The notes: generated by a model not told the origin, from the letters alone. 64,000 nt of DNA from JAZBPO01 sp963691775 (GCA_963691775.1 OY829369.1:3782001-3846000); one strand, 5' to 3'. Shown: positions 47,333 to 56,784, counted from the first letter of the stretch. Numbers and translations are program-made.

Positions 47333-47966
47333 GGCAGGCGTCTCCGTCTTGATGCTCGCCGTGCGAAGGATTGAATGCCCCGTCGCTCACGGTCGCAGTT
47401 CGAATCGTTTTGCGTGGGGTCCAACTTTGCATGCGCCATGCCAGCTGTGACGAGCGGTCCTAAATCCCGGATGAAGTGCAAGTGAATCAAGCGTTCATGC
47501 CGGGGAGTTGACGCGGTTCTGCTTACCTATCAGTTACATAGGGGGTCCGCTCGGCGGGGGCGCGGAAACTCGAATCCCCGCGCAGCTGTGCGCGAGGATC
47601 ATCTGGGCTCCGTTCGCGCCAGGGCGCGGGACTGCCGCGCCGCGTCGCGTCATGTGACGTGTTTGGGCAGTGGACTTCCGTCGACCGAAGTGGCGTGGCA
47701 TCGCGTCTCGCCCCGGTGGCCCGCTCGTGCACACCACGATGAAAGCGCGGCAGTGTTGGGGGCTCGGTTAACAACGCGGAAGCCCAGGCTCGCTGAGATG
47801 GACCCTGCCAAGGTCGTTCGCAGGCCAACCAGGCCCCCAAGGCCAGTGTGCGCCGTCCCCTGCTCGCCAGAAGCCCGCGCATCGTCCCCGGTGATCACGC
47901 GGGCGTTCGTTGCCACGCTTCAGCGGAACACGGCAGACTCCTGCGCTCCAGCGAGGGGAGAGCGCA
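47333..47966. other. Gene-free region ahead of the SDR/MFS pair
   Basis: About 630 bp with only Arg/Pro-rich shadow frames. A stem-loop can be drawn around 47563-47585 (CGCGG/CCGCG). No RNA gene or promoter can be named with confidence. Confidence 0.35.
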
Positions 47967-48758
47967 ATGGAACTGAAGGATAGGGTCGCCGTCATAACGG
48001 GCGGGAGCGGTGGCATCGGCCGTGCCATGGCGAAGGCATTCCTGCGCCAGGGTGCAGAAGCCGTCGTGATTGCGGATTTGGACGAAGAGCTGGTCGAGCG
48101 CACCGCCGCGCAGATCGGCTGCGGCGGTCGCGCATGTGATGTCACGGACGAAGCGCAGGTTGCCGCCCTCGTGGACGCCGTCCTGGCGGAGCACGGGCGC
48201 ATCGACCTCTTCTGCTCCAATGCAGGCGCTGCGGGCGGTGGAGACGGACCGCTCATCGAGTCCGGTAATGATGTCTGGCAGCGTCAGTGGGAGCTCCATG
48301 TCATGGCGCATCTCTACGCGGCCCGTGCCGTCCTGCCGCCCATGATCGAGCGCGGTGAGGGGTACCTGCTCAATACGGCCTCGGCGGCAGGCCTGCTCGC
48401 AGCCATCGGCAGCGGCCCCTACACGGTCAGCAAAGCGGCCGCAGTGAAGCTCGCCGAGTTCATCTCGATCACGCACGGTGACGATGGCATCAAGGTGTCT
48501 GTGCTGTGCCCACAGGGCGTGAACACGGCCATGGCGCCGCGCTCACTTGGTGATGGTCAGACCGACGGCATCATCGAGGCAGAAGAACTGGCGGACGTGG
48601 TGATCGAGACCCTTCGCGAAGAGCGTTTCTACGTGCTGCCGCATCCGGAAGTGGGCGAGTACGTGCGTCGTAAGGGTGATGATGTCGACCGCTGGCTCGG
48701 CGGGATGCGCAGACTCCGTCGCAAGGCCAGAGACGCCGCAGGCAAGGGGGGGAGCTGA
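47967..48758 (+). CDS. Short-chain dehydrogenase/reductase
   Basis: 263 residues. TGGSGGIGRAMA is the cofactor-binding loop, SNAGAAGGG the NAG motif, TASAAG holds the catalytic Ser and YTVSK the Tyr/Lys pair. The C-terminal basic extension (RWLGGMRRLRRKARD) is longer than in many SDRs. GGGGAG precedes ATG 47967. The MFS transporter begins four bases after its stop, so the enzyme and transporter are one operon, suggesting uptake and oxidation of a common compound. Confidence 0.9.
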   Translation: MELKDRVAVITGGSGGIGRAMAKAFLRQGAEAVVIADLDEELVERTAAQIGCGGRACDVTDEAQVAALVDAVLAEHGRIDLFCSNAGAAGGGDGPLIESGNDVWQRQWELHVMAHLYAARAVLPPMIERGEGYLLNTASAAGLLAAIGSGPYTVSKAAAVKLAEFISITHGDDGIKVSVLCPQGVNTAMAPRSLGDGQTDGIIEAEELADVVIETLREERFYVLPHPEVGEYVRRKGDDVDRWLGGMRRLRRKARDAAGKGGS

Positions 48759-48762
48759 GCCG

Positions 48763-50046
48763 GTGTCCGTCGTCGGGCCCGAGGCCTACGAGCGCAGCGG
48801 CTATCGGTACGCAGTGCTCGGGCTGCTCACGGTTGTCTATTCCTTCAATTTCATCGACCGGCAATTGCTGGTCATTCTGCAGGAGTCGATCAAGGAGGAG
48901 ATGCTGCTTTCCGACAAGCAGCTCGGCCTTCTGACCGGTTTCTCCTTCGCGATCTTCTACGTCAGCTTCGGGATTCCCATCGCGCGATTGGCGGACACGG
49001 GAACGCGGCGGTCAATCGTTGCGATGGCCCTCGCTGTCTGGTCGGGCATGACTGCGCTGAGCGGCCTCGCCCAGAGCTATATTCAATTGCTCCTCGCGCG
49101 CATCGGCGTTGCGGTGGGAGAGGCGGGCGGCAGTCCGCCCGCCCACGCAATCATTTCGGACATCTTCGAGGGCGAGCGGCGCGCGACGGCGCTGGCCGTC
49201 TACTCGATGGGGATCAACATCGGGGTGCTGTTCGGATTCTTGCTCGGGGGCTGGATCAACGAGTTCTACGGCTGGCGGACGGCTTTCATCGTCGTCGGGC
49301 TGCCGGGAGTCGCCTTGGCAGTGCTCCTGCGCCTCGTCGTCGCGGAGCCGATCCGCGGCATGGCGGAGGGGAAGCAGATCGAGAGCGCGACGCCGCCCTT
49401 CCTCGACACCCTGAAGCTGCTTTGGTCGCGGCGGTCCTTTCGCCATCTATCCATCGCCTGTGGCCTGCATGCGTTCATTACGTATGGCGCGGGCAACTTC
49501 CTGCCTTCCCTGTTCCTGCGGCTGCATGAGATCGAGACGGGAGAGCTCGGCTCCTGGCTTGCGCTCGCATCGGTCTCGGGTGGCGTTGGGACCTTTTTGG
49601 GCGGCTTCCTCTCCGATCGTCTCGGGCGCAGCGACAAGCGCTGGTACCAGTGGGTGCCCGCGATCACCACGATCCTGACAATCCCGTTCACGATGTTTAT
49701 CTACACGACCGACCAAACCTATCTGGCGCTCACGCTCAACTTCATACCCGCCGTGTTCTTCGCGGCCTATCTGGCGCCGAACATCGCGATCACGCACTCG
49801 CTCGTTGGTCTGCAGATGCGGGCGCTGTCATCCGCCATCCTGTTCTTCGTGCTCAATCTCGTGGGCCTCGGCCTCGGGCCCTTGCTCATCGGCTGGACCA
49901 GCGACCTGCTCGAACCGACTTTCGGCGTGGAGTCGATCCGCTACGCGATGCTCTACGTTATCCCTGCAGTGTCGGTATGGAGCACGGCGCACTACCTCAT
50001 CGCAGCGAAGTATGTCCGCGATGATCTGGCGCGCGCGCCGGCTTGA
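48763..50046 (+). CDS. MFS transporter (spinster-like)
   Basis: 427 residues with twelve predicted helices. The N-terminal YSFNFIDRQLLVILQESIKEEM and the loop FGIPIARLADTGTRRS resemble the spinster-type/organic-acid MFS group. The start is GTG 48763, with GGGGGGGAG just upstream; the frame is open earlier within the SDR gene. Co-transcribed with the SDR. Substrate unknown. Confidence 0.88.
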   Translation: MSVVGPEAYERSGYRYAVLGLLTVVYSFNFIDRQLLVILQESIKEEMLLSDKQLGLLTGFSFAIFYVSFGIPIARLADTGTRRSIVAMALAVWSGMTALSGLAQSYIQLLLARIGVAVGEAGGSPPAHAIISDIFEGERRATALAVYSMGINIGVLFGFLLGGWINEFYGWRTAFIVVGLPGVALAVLLRLVVAEPIRGMAEGKQIESATPPFLDTLKLLWSRRSFRHLSIACGLHAFITYGAGNFLPSLFLRLHEIETGELGSWLALASVSGGVGTFLGGFLSDRLGRSDKRWYQWVPAITTILTIPFTMFIYTTDQTYLALTLNFIPAVFFAAYLAPNIAITHSLVGLQMRALSSAILFFVLNLVGLGLGPLLIGWTSDLLEPTFGVESIRYAMLYVIPAVSVWSTAHYLIAAKYVRDDLARAPA

Positions 50047-50190
50047 GCTGGTGCGCAGAGGAAGCTGGCGGGGTCTGCACCAGAGCCCCTCCGTGCTCTG
50101 CTGGGCGGAGCTCGGGACAGGTACGCCTCGCCCACAGCCGTTGCTGGGCGTGCGGTCTTCAGGCAGGCCCTGCCGCGCGCGTGCCCGGGG

Positions 50191-50874
50191 TCAGTTCGCA
50201 AGCCAGGCGTGATGGCGTGGCCCCTTGCCCTTGCCCTTCGAGGAGCGGTGGGCGCGCAGAGAATGCTCGCTGACCCGGAACCCCGCGCGCTGCAGACTGA
50301 GCGTGAACGCCCGGTCTGGCCCGGCTGACCAGATCGCGAGCGTGCCGCCGGATCGCAAGGCGGCACGCATCCCGGCGAGACCGTCCGAGCCATAGAGCCA
50401 GTTGTTCTCCCGCCGCAGGATTGCTTCCGGGCCGTTGTCGACGTCGAGCATGATCGCGTCGAAGCCGTCTCCCGGATCGCGAATCTGTTCCGCCACGTCA
50501 CCGACGTGCACGGCGGTGCGGGGATCGCGCAGGGGGTGCCCGGCCGCGTCGCCGACGTGCGTGCGGTTCCACTCGACGACTTCGGGTACGAGCTCCGCCA
50601 CTACAGCCTCCGCATTCGGGCCGAGCAGTTCGAGGGCGGCCGCCAGGGTGAAGCCCATGCCGAGTCCGCCGACGAGCACGCGCGCATGATCGCGACTCGC
50701 GAGACGCGCGCAGGCGAGTTCGGCCAGCGCGCGTTCGGTACCGATCGCGCGGGTGTTCATGAGCTCTCCCTTGCCCATGATGCGGATCGCATGGTCGGCG
50801 CCGATTCGGTAGAGCCGCAGTTCATGCTCCGTGTCCGGTACCTTCGCGACAGCGATGGGTGAGCGGTCATTCAT
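50191..50874 (-). CDS. Spermidine-synthase-like methyltransferase-fold protein
   Basis: 227 residues. The Rossmann core shows VLVGGLGMGFTLAAAL (nucleotide loop), the acidic VAELVPEVVEWNR and FDAIMLDVDNGPEAI, the pattern of polyamine-synthase-like class I methyltransferase folds. The family contains many members of unknown activity. It ends in a Lys/Gly-rich tail (SSKGKGKGPRHH). The start at ATG 50874 is chosen by domain content; no good ribosome site is visible. Confidence 0.75.
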   Translation of the reverse strand: MNDRSPIAVAKVPDTEHELRLYRIGADHAIRIMGKGELMNTRAIGTERALAELACARLASRDHARVLVGGLGMGFTLAAALELLGPNAEAVVAELVPEVVEWNRTHVGDAAGHPLRDPRTAVHVGDVAEQIRDPGDGFDAIMLDVDNGPEAILRRENNWLYGSDGLAGMRAALRSGGTLAIWSAGPDRAFTLSLQRAGFRVSEHSLRAHRSSKGKGKGPRHHAWLAN

Positions 50875-51237
50875 TAGAAGAGGCGCGGGTTCGATCGGGC
50901 TGAGTGCCCACACTATGCGGGAATACCGCGGCTAGGCGTCACCCACGATCTGCGAGATATTTCTCGTTGCCCAGGCACTCGCCGAGTCGTTCCCCTAGGC
51001 GTTCGCCGCGCATTCAAAGAGGGCACGCCCCCCTTCGACACCTGTCGTGCCGCCTTCTCTGACTGGAACAGTCCTGAGCATCCGACTGATCTGAATCCCC
51101 GCCCGGTGGTGCCCGAACGCTTCATGAACTTCGACGTATGTGTCGGTACCAAGGTCGAGCGGACGGAGCTGGCCGTCGTACTGAAGGGCAGCGCGGGCCG
51201 TGCCGCGTTCGAATCCGAACCCACGGGGAGCGTTTGA
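50864..51237 (+). pseudogene. Possible C-terminal gene remnant
   Basis: A plus-strand frame open from about 50864 to TGA 51235-51237 lacks a start codon but has GC-rich third positions. Its last 70 codons read like real protein (EGTPPFDTCRAAFSDWN, VVPERFMNFDVCVGTKVE). The front is in the same frame but less convincing. I recognise no family. It may be the tail of a decayed gene or chance. Confidence 0.25.
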
Positions 51238-51479
51238 GCGTCGACACTCCTGATTCGGCATCGATCGATGCGGCGCTGGAAGGAGGGTCGCTTCCTTATG
51301 TTCGGTAAGGCTGCCGGAGCGCGAGGTCATGTTCGCAGCGATTCGATGGAGCCCGTCGAGATGGCCACATCGCGCCTGCACGATGGCCTCGGTCTCCTCG
51401 CAGAGGCATATCGGATTGGCGGTTGTGGCCTCGCCAGAGGTGAACCTCCGGCGAGGCTGCCGACTGCGCGGGCCGTTAA
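51238..51479. other. Gene-free stretch
   Basis: Nothing convincing; frames on both strands are short or Arg/Ser-rich. The sequence TTCGAATCC at 51208 resembles a tRNA T-loop, but no stem or acceptor arm surrounds it. Confidence 0.4.
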
Positions 51480-52856
51480 TCAGACCATTTTCGGAAGCAG
51501 TGCCTGCATCCTTCTACGTGCGTTCCGGTGTGCCAGCGGTCCGAAGTCGAGCAGCGCAGCGCCGAAGAAAGGCAGCGCGACGACCCAGATCCGAAAGCCT
51601 GCCCAGTCGTCAGTGCCGATGCCGCTGACCGCTGTCGCCGCGAGGCCGCTGCAGACCAGGGCAACGCTGCCGATCAGTCGCCACGCGGAGATCTGTTCGG
51701 GCGCTTCGAAGCCTGCCCTTTCGAAACGTCCGAACAGGGCAATGAAAGCTGCGGTCGCGATCATGAAGAGCCCGATCCAGAGCGGCCGCATCATCCACCA
51801 CGCTTGTGAGCCTGGAACAGCCTCGAGCCCCACACCCGAGAGCCATGCGGCGGCCGTGACGAGCACCGATGCGGTGAGATGCCAGAGATAGAGGCTCATG
51901 ATCATCCCGTTGACGAGGATGACGGCCGTCCAGAGCGCGGAGCGCTCCAGCAGCACTCGGGCCCGCCGCTCGCATGCCAGCACCATCCCGGTCTGGGCGA
52001 TGCCGAGGGCAAAGATGGTCAGCTTCGGGGGCATGGAGTTCGTGAAGGGGTCGCCCGGTACGCCTATGAAGCTGAGCGGATAGGGCCCGAACACCATCAG
52101 CAGGCCGAGCAGCGTCAGGCCGCCTGCGGCAAGCGCAAGGCGCTTCGCCATCCCGTCGAGTACCCCCGCCTCCCATGCGTAGCCGAGCTGATGCATGCCG
52201 GCCCAAACGAAGATGAAGTTGCTGTACTTCACGAGCGGCACGCCGGCGCCGAGATTGGCAAGGTCAACGATTGCGGCCAGGGCAAGCAGCGCCCAGAACG
52301 ACCGCATTCCGAACCGTTCCCATGCCCAGCGCGTCGCTGGGACAAGGGCCACGACAAGGATGTAGACGGCGAGGAACCAGACCGGAATAAGCGCTAGTCC
52401 CGAAGCGAGCGCGATCGTTTCGGCGTTTATGCCGACCATGCGCGCGCCGACAATGAACACGATCCACGCGAGAAAGAGCGGCAGCACCGGATTGATCAGG
52501 CGCTGGACGCGGCTGGTCAGCCAGTTCGAGTAGCTGCCACCGCGGCGCACCGTGGCGGACCATGACACGCCGTTCGAGTAGCCCCCTACGAGGAAGAACA
52601 CCGGCATGACCTGGAAAACCCAGGTCAGCCACTGGGTCCACGGGGCCACTGCCAGCATGTTTTCGCCGACGAGGACACCGTCACGAACCTGCGTCGCGGC
52701 GACGAGCCAGTGGCCGAGGATTACGGCGAATATGGAAAGCGCCCGAAGTAGATCGACGTAGCGATTGCGCGTGGTCGGCGTTTGCTCGGCCATCTGCAGC
52801 GCCGTTTGCCAGAGGCCCGGGCGTCCGGGTGACTGTTTCTGCATAGGGCTCGTCAT
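51480..52856 (-). CDS. Membrane acyltransferase (acyltransferase_3/OpgC-like)
   Basis: 458 residues with about ten helices. The N-terminal RYVDLLRALSIFAVILGHW (conserved Arg and His) and MPVFFLVGGYSN mark the acyltransferase_3 superfamily, which O-acylates glycans or other envelope molecules. The acceptor is unknown. ATG 52856 is preferred over ATG 52862 because AAGGAG is then seven bases ahead. A 41-codon frame ends 23 bp upstream on the same strand. Confidence 0.88.
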   Translation of the reverse strand: MTSPMQKQSPGRPGLWQTALQMAEQTPTTRNRYVDLLRALSIFAVILGHWLVAATQVRDGVLVGENMLAVAPWTQWLTWVFQVMPVFFLVGGYSNGVSWSATVRRGGSYSNWLTSRVQRLINPVLPLFLAWIVFIVGARMVGINAETIALASGLALIPVWFLAVYILVVALVPATRWAWERFGMRSFWALLALAAIVDLANLGAGVPLVKYSNFIFVWAGMHQLGYAWEAGVLDGMAKRLALAAGGLTLLGLLMVFGPYPLSFIGVPGDPFTNSMPPKLTIFALGIAQTGMVLACERRARVLLERSALWTAVILVNGMIMSLYLWHLTASVLVTAAAWLSGVGLEAVPGSQAWWMMRPLWIGLFMIATAAFIALFGRFERAGFEAPEQISAWRLIGSVALVCSGLAATAVSGIGTDDWAGFRIWVVALPFFGAALLDFGPLAHRNARRRMQALLPKMV

Positions 52857-52879
52857 GGTCATGCTCCTTTGGCTGGAAC

Positions 52880-53005
52880 TCAGATCAGCAGTTGCCGCTC
52901 GAGGAATTCGGGCGGCACTTCTGGAAAGGCGGTACACAGGGCACGGGCGGCTGGGGCCGTCAGTGCAGCGCAGAGCATGGAAGAGGCGATGAGCGCGGTG
53001 ATCAT
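52880..53005 (-). CDS. Possible 41-residue protein upstream of the acyltransferase
   Basis: ATG 53005 is preceded by GGGAG at good spacing. The product starts with a hydrophobic segment (MITALIASSMLCAALTAPAA) resembling a signal or membrane helix and ends FPEVPPEFLERQLLI. The acyltransferase gene follows 23 bp on, so they may be co-transcribed. No homologue is known to me. Confidence 0.35.
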   Translation of the reverse strand: MITALIASSMLCAALTAPAARALCTAFPEVPPEFLERQLLI

Positions 53006-53130
53006 GATGAACTCCCAAACGAGCGTGCGTGCTTCAGGTGCCGCGAGCATCGGTTGGAGTATCGCCATGGGCAACTGGCGAGTGAAAAGAAGTATCTTTC
53101 GACCTGATGAGTATCGGAATGTGATGCGAA

Positions 53131-53871
53131 ATGAGTGAAGCTACGGACCTTCTCGATGCGCTGAAGGGACTCCTTCGCGAACGCGGTCTCACCTATGCGG
53201 ATGCCGCACAGGCGCTCGGGCTATCGGAAGCCAGCGTGAAGCGGCTCTTTTCTCAGCGGACATTCACCCTCGAGCGCGTCGAAGCGCTCTGCGAGCTGGC
53301 AGGTGCCGACATTGCGGAGCTCGTTGCGCGTGCCGAGGCAGCGCGGTCTCGCCTCGACGAGATGTCCGTGGAGCAGGAGGAGGCGCTGGTGGAGGATCCT
53401 CTCCTCCTGCTCACGATGGTGTGCGCCATCAACAGATGGTCTTTCACGAAGATCCTCGCGGCGTACCGGATCGATGAACACGACCTCGTGCAGCGCTTCG
53501 CGCGTCTCGATCGCCTCGGGTTGCTGGATCTGCTCCCGGAAAACCGCTATCGCCTGCGGCTGTCGCGCACGTTTCGCTGGCGCGCGGGAGGCCCGATTCA
53601 GCGTTTCTTCATGAGCGCGGTCATGAATGATTTCCTCACAGCTCCCGGTCCTTACGCAGGACGTGTGCGCTTCGTGTGGGGCCAGCTGTCTTCAGGGCAC
53701 GCGCAGCAGATCGAGCGCGCGATCGAACGGGTGCTGGGCGATTTTGAGACGCTGGCCGACGCAGATGCCCGCAATGAAGACCCCGACCGTTTCGGCTCTA
53801 GTCTGCTCATCGGCTTCCGGCGCGACTGGGAGCCGGCTCAATTGCGTGCGCTCCGAATCGAGGACAAGTAA
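53131..53871 (+). CDS. XRE-type helix-turn-helix regulator
   Basis: 246 residues. An N-terminal Cro/C1-type HTH (about 8-62: LTYADAAQALGLSEASVKRLF) is followed by a long domain of about 180 residues with a winged-helix-like segment (LDRLGLLDLLPENRYRL) that I cannot name. Divergent from the acyltransferase operon, with three AGTATC motifs in the space between (53058, 53091, 53110), which could be its own sites. The CinA-like gene begins two bases after its stop, so the two are co-transcribed. Confidence 0.8.
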   Translation: MSEATDLLDALKGLLRERGLTYADAAQALGLSEASVKRLFSQRTFTLERVEALCELAGADIAELVARAEAARSRLDEMSVEQEEALVEDPLLLLTMVCAINRWSFTKILAAYRIDEHDLVQRFARLDRLGLLDLLPENRYRLRLSRTFRWRAGGPIQRFFMSAVMNDFLTAPGPYAGRVRFVWGQLSSGHAQQIERAIERVLGDFETLADADARNEDPDRFGSSLLIGFRRDWEPAQLRALRIEDK

Positions 53872-53873
53872 GG

Positions 53874-54362
53874 ATGTTCGAATCTGCACTTACGAAGCTC
53901 GCCGAGCGCCTGGCGGAGCGATTGATCGCGCGCGGCGAAACGATCGCGCTTGTGGAAACGGCCTCGGGCGGCCTGGCTTCCGCAGCTCTCCTCGCGGTAC
54001 CCGGTGCGTCGGCTTACTTCGTCGGGAGCGCTGTGGCGTATTCGCGCAAGAGCCGCCATGCCCTGCTCTCGCTGAGCGGCTCCGACGTTGCCGGATTGGA
54101 ACCGATGAGCGACGGCATGGGCATCGCGTTCGCGCGCCGAGCACGCACCCGGATGGAGGCCGACTGGGGCCTCGCGGAGCTCGGCATTGCCGGGCCGGCC
54201 GGCTCGCCCTACGGGGGCCCTGCGGGCGTGGCGCTCGTAGCGGCAAGCGGCCCTGTCGACCTCGCGCGGCGCATCGAGACGGGCTCCGCCGATCGTGCGG
54301 GCAACATGCAACGCTTCGCCGAGGCGCTCCTCGAACTCGGCCTTGCGGCCGTGGCGGACTGA
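53874..54362 (+). CDS. CinA C-terminal-domain (PncC-like) protein
   Basis: 162 residues, the size of the nicotinamide-nucleotide amidase domain found alone in PncC. AVPGASAYFVGSAVAYS and the GIAGPAGSPYGGPAGVALVA block match the family. The usual ESCTGG motif is ETASGG here, replacing the Cys and Thr; whether the enzyme is active is uncertain. It starts two bases after the XRE regulator gene. Confidence 0.8.
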   Translation: MFESALTKLAERLAERLIARGETIALVETASGGLASAALLAVPGASAYFVGSAVAYSRKSRHALLSLSGSDVAGLEPMSDGMGIAFARRARTRMEADWGLAELGIAGPAGSPYGGPAGVALVAASGPVDLARRIETGSADRAGNMQRFAEALLELGLAAVAD

Positions 54363-54372
54363 ATCGCTCGCG

Positions 54373-55149
54373 TCAGTCCGCGAAGGCGATGCGAATCAGG
54401 TGAAGCGGGCGTGAACGTGCCTCGGGCGTGATCTCGTATGCGCCGGGTCGCCACTGTACGAGGTGCACGGAGCCATCGGCGAAGCGGACGAAGCCCTTGA
54501 TGCGCTGGGTTGTCGGAGCCTGCGTGGTGAGCCAGTCCTCCAGTTCGGCTCGATCGGCGAAGCGCGTGCCGTCGATCCGGTCGCCGGCGAACTCGGGCAG
54601 CTCTGCACGCTCCACGCTGCGCTCGGCCTGGAGTTCGGCGAGCCAGCTTTCAATGGTCAGCTTTGTGGCTGCGTCGATCAGATCGAGGTGCGTCAGGCGG
54701 ACGACATCTGCCTCCCGCAATTGCGTGCGCACATGCGCCCCGACGAACTTGTCGTTCACCAGTGTCCGGATGCGTGTGGCGTCCGCGAAGGTCAGCGCCT
54801 GCTCCATTCGGAAGCCGGGCCAGTGGGCGACCTGCTGCTTCAGGCGGGTAAGGTCCGCGACGCCGCTTGCTTCCAGCAGGACCCAGTCGAGGTGCTTCGC
54901 CCGTGCGGCGACCGACTCTGCGGCGGCTGCCATGTCACCGGAGATGGAACAGCACACGCAGCCGTTGCTGAGTTCCACGGTATGCGCGCCCTGATCCGCG
55001 ATGAGGGCTGCGTCGACGTTGAGATCCCCGAAGTCGTTGACCATGACCGCAAAGCGAACGCCGCCTGCCGCGGCGAGGCGAGCGTTGATCCAGGTCGTCT
55101 TGCCGCTGCCGAGGTAGCCGCCGACGAGGGTCAGGGGTAGGTCATGCAT
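54373..55149 (-). CDS. CobW/COG0523-family G3E GTPase (metallochaperone-like)
   Basis: 258 residues. The P-loop GGYLGSGKTT (about 10-19), NDFGDLNVD, and the metal-binding CVCC motif (about 66-69) place it in the COG0523 metal-insertion GTPases. The base-specificity motif usually read as NKxD is THLD, and the C-terminal domain is short. Its start overlaps the amidohydrolase stop by eight bases, so the GTPase is translated with that metalloenzyme. This suggests it loads zinc or another metal into it, which is inference. Confidence 0.87.
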   Translation of the reverse strand: MHDLPLTLVGGYLGSGKTTWINARLAAAGGVRFAVMVNDFGDLNVDAALIADQGAHTVELSNGCVCCSISGDMAAAAESVAARAKHLDWVLLEASGVADLTRLKQQVAHWPGFRMEQALTFADATRIRTLVNDKFVGAHVRTQLREADVVRLTHLDLIDAATKLTIESWLAELQAERSVERAELPEFAGDRIDGTRFADRAELEDWLTTQAPTTQRIKGFVRFADGSVHLVQWRPGAYEITPEARSRPLHLIRIAFAD

Positions 55150-56779
55150 CGTGCTGGATGGGGTGCACTTCGCCCTCGAAAACCGTGGCGAGGATTCGGA
55201 TCGACTTCAGCTGGGTTCCGTCGCCCTGGAGCGGGTCACCGTCGAGCACGGCGAAGTCCGCCTTCTTGCCTGCGCGGATGCTGCCGGTCTCGTTCTCCAG
55301 GCCGAGCATGGCCGCTGCGTCGATGGTGATCGAGCGAAGGGCCTTTTCGATGCTGATGCGCTCCTGCGGTCCCACGGTCTCTCCTTCACAGTTGGTACGG
55401 GTCACGGCCACCCAGGCGCTTTGCAGGGGCATGGCGGGCGCCATGGGAAAGTCCGAATGCAGCGCGGTGCGCACGCCGGCGCGTTCACAGGCGCCGAGAC
55501 GGGCCATCTGGTGCGAGCGCTCTACGCCGACGCCGATCTCGCTGTAGGCCGCGCTCAGTTCGTGGAGGTAGTAGACGTTCGCGGAGACGCGCGCTCCGAG
55601 CGCCCGGATGCGTTCCACCTGCTCCGGGGTGCTGAATCCGAAGTGTTCGATCGTGAAGCCGTGCTCGAAGCGAGGCCGCTCCCACTGCAGCGTCGCCAGC
55701 GTGTCGAGGGCGAGCTCGAGGCCGAGATCGCCTGTGCAGTGCACGTGTATCTCGCAGCCGGCATGCCAGTAGGGCCGGGCGGCCTTCTCGAACTCCTCTG
55801 GTCCCATGAGCCACTCGCCGAGATGGCCGTCGATGTAGCCGGGGGGCTGCAGGACCGCAAGCTGAGAGAAGAAGGCGCCATCGGTGAACATCTTCACCTT
55901 GTTGGTGAAGCGGAATTTCTTGGTGCTGCTGGCCCTGAATTCCTCGAGCGCCCGGATGCCAGCCTCGGGTGTTCCGCCTGCACCGAGCAGGCGGCGAATG
56001 TGCGGTACGCACAGGACCCGGAACGGCGTATCGGCATTATCAAGCACACGGGCGGTGGCGGCGCGTTCCAGGTCGACGTCGAACAGGCCAACCGCCATGT
56101 CGCCCACGGTGGTCTGGCCGCCGTGGTGCACGATGCGCTTCAGGCGTTCAAGGCCGGTGTCGATCCAGGCGGGCGACATGATGATCGGATTGAGCTTGTT
56201 GATTGCGTAGCCGAGGCCATTCTCGAAGAAGTGGCCGCGGTCATAGTCGATCTGCGGGCGCCCCCGAACCTGGTCTGCCTCGATGCCGACGTGGCTCATC
56301 ATCGCGCTGTTCATGTACAGCTCGTGGAATGAACGCTGCCAGACGACGGCGGGTCGATCACCGAAGATCGAGTCGAGGCATGCGCGATCGAGTTCTCCGT
56401 GCCAGTGCCGGTGATAGCCCCAGGTGAAGAACGGCTCGTCTCCTTGGGCGTGCGCGTGCAATGCGTCCAGATACGCCTCCGGGGTGACGGTCGCTGCCGT
56501 CGAGCCCCAGGGCAGATCCCATGGCAGCGCAGTGATGAACTGCATGGGCAGCAGCACGGCGGCCATGACCGGGTGCAGGTGCGGGTCGATCAGGCCCGGC
56601 ATGATCACGGCGTCGGTGAATTCCTCGCGAATGCGGTAGGCCGTGTCCTTGAGCCAGGGCTGAAGCGATTCCAGCGTACCCACTTCCAGGATCGAGCCGT
56701 CCCTTACCGCAACCGCCGTCGCGATCGGCCAGGAGGGATTCATGGTGAGGATCTTCTTCGCGATGAAGACGTCGATCAT
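55142..56779 (-). CDS. Metal-dependent amidohydrolase (YtcJ-like)
   Basis: 545 residues of the amidohydrolase_3 group. An N-terminal metal motif HLH in GLIDPHLHPV, later His in HVHCTGDLG and IEHFGFS, and Asp in LHSDFPMAP complete the metal centre, and the C-terminal SIRAGKKADFAVLDGDPL is typical. Substrates in this group are varied (N-acyl or amide bonds). It lies between the FAD/GcvT oxidoreductase (5-bp gap) and the CobW GTPase (8-bp overlap), a tight operon. Confidence 0.9.
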   Translation of the reverse strand: MIDVFIAKKILTMNPSWPIATAVAVRDGSILEVGTLESLQPWLKDTAYRIREEFTDAVIMPGLIDPHLHPVMAAVLLPMQFITALPWDLPWGSTAATVTPEAYLDALHAHAQGDEPFFTWGYHRHWHGELDRACLDSIFGDRPAVVWQRSFHELYMNSAMMSHVGIEADQVRGRPQIDYDRGHFFENGLGYAINKLNPIIMSPAWIDTGLERLKRIVHHGGQTTVGDMAVGLFDVDLERAATARVLDNADTPFRVLCVPHIRRLLGAGGTPEAGIRALEEFRASSTKKFRFTNKVKMFTDGAFFSQLAVLQPPGYIDGHLGEWLMGPEEFEKAARPYWHAGCEIHVHCTGDLGLELALDTLATLQWERPRFEHGFTIEHFGFSTPEQVERIRALGARVSANVYYLHELSAAYSEIGVGVERSHQMARLGACERAGVRTALHSDFPMAPAMPLQSAWVAVTRTNCEGETVGPQERISIEKALRSITIDAAAMLGLENETGSIRAGKKADFAVLDGDPLQGDGTQLKSIRILATVFEGEVHPIQHDA

Positions 56780-56784
56780 GGTGC

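Noticed and set aside
51207..51216. tRNA T-loop-like sequence
   Set aside because: No complementary T-stem, anticodon arm or acceptor stem around it.
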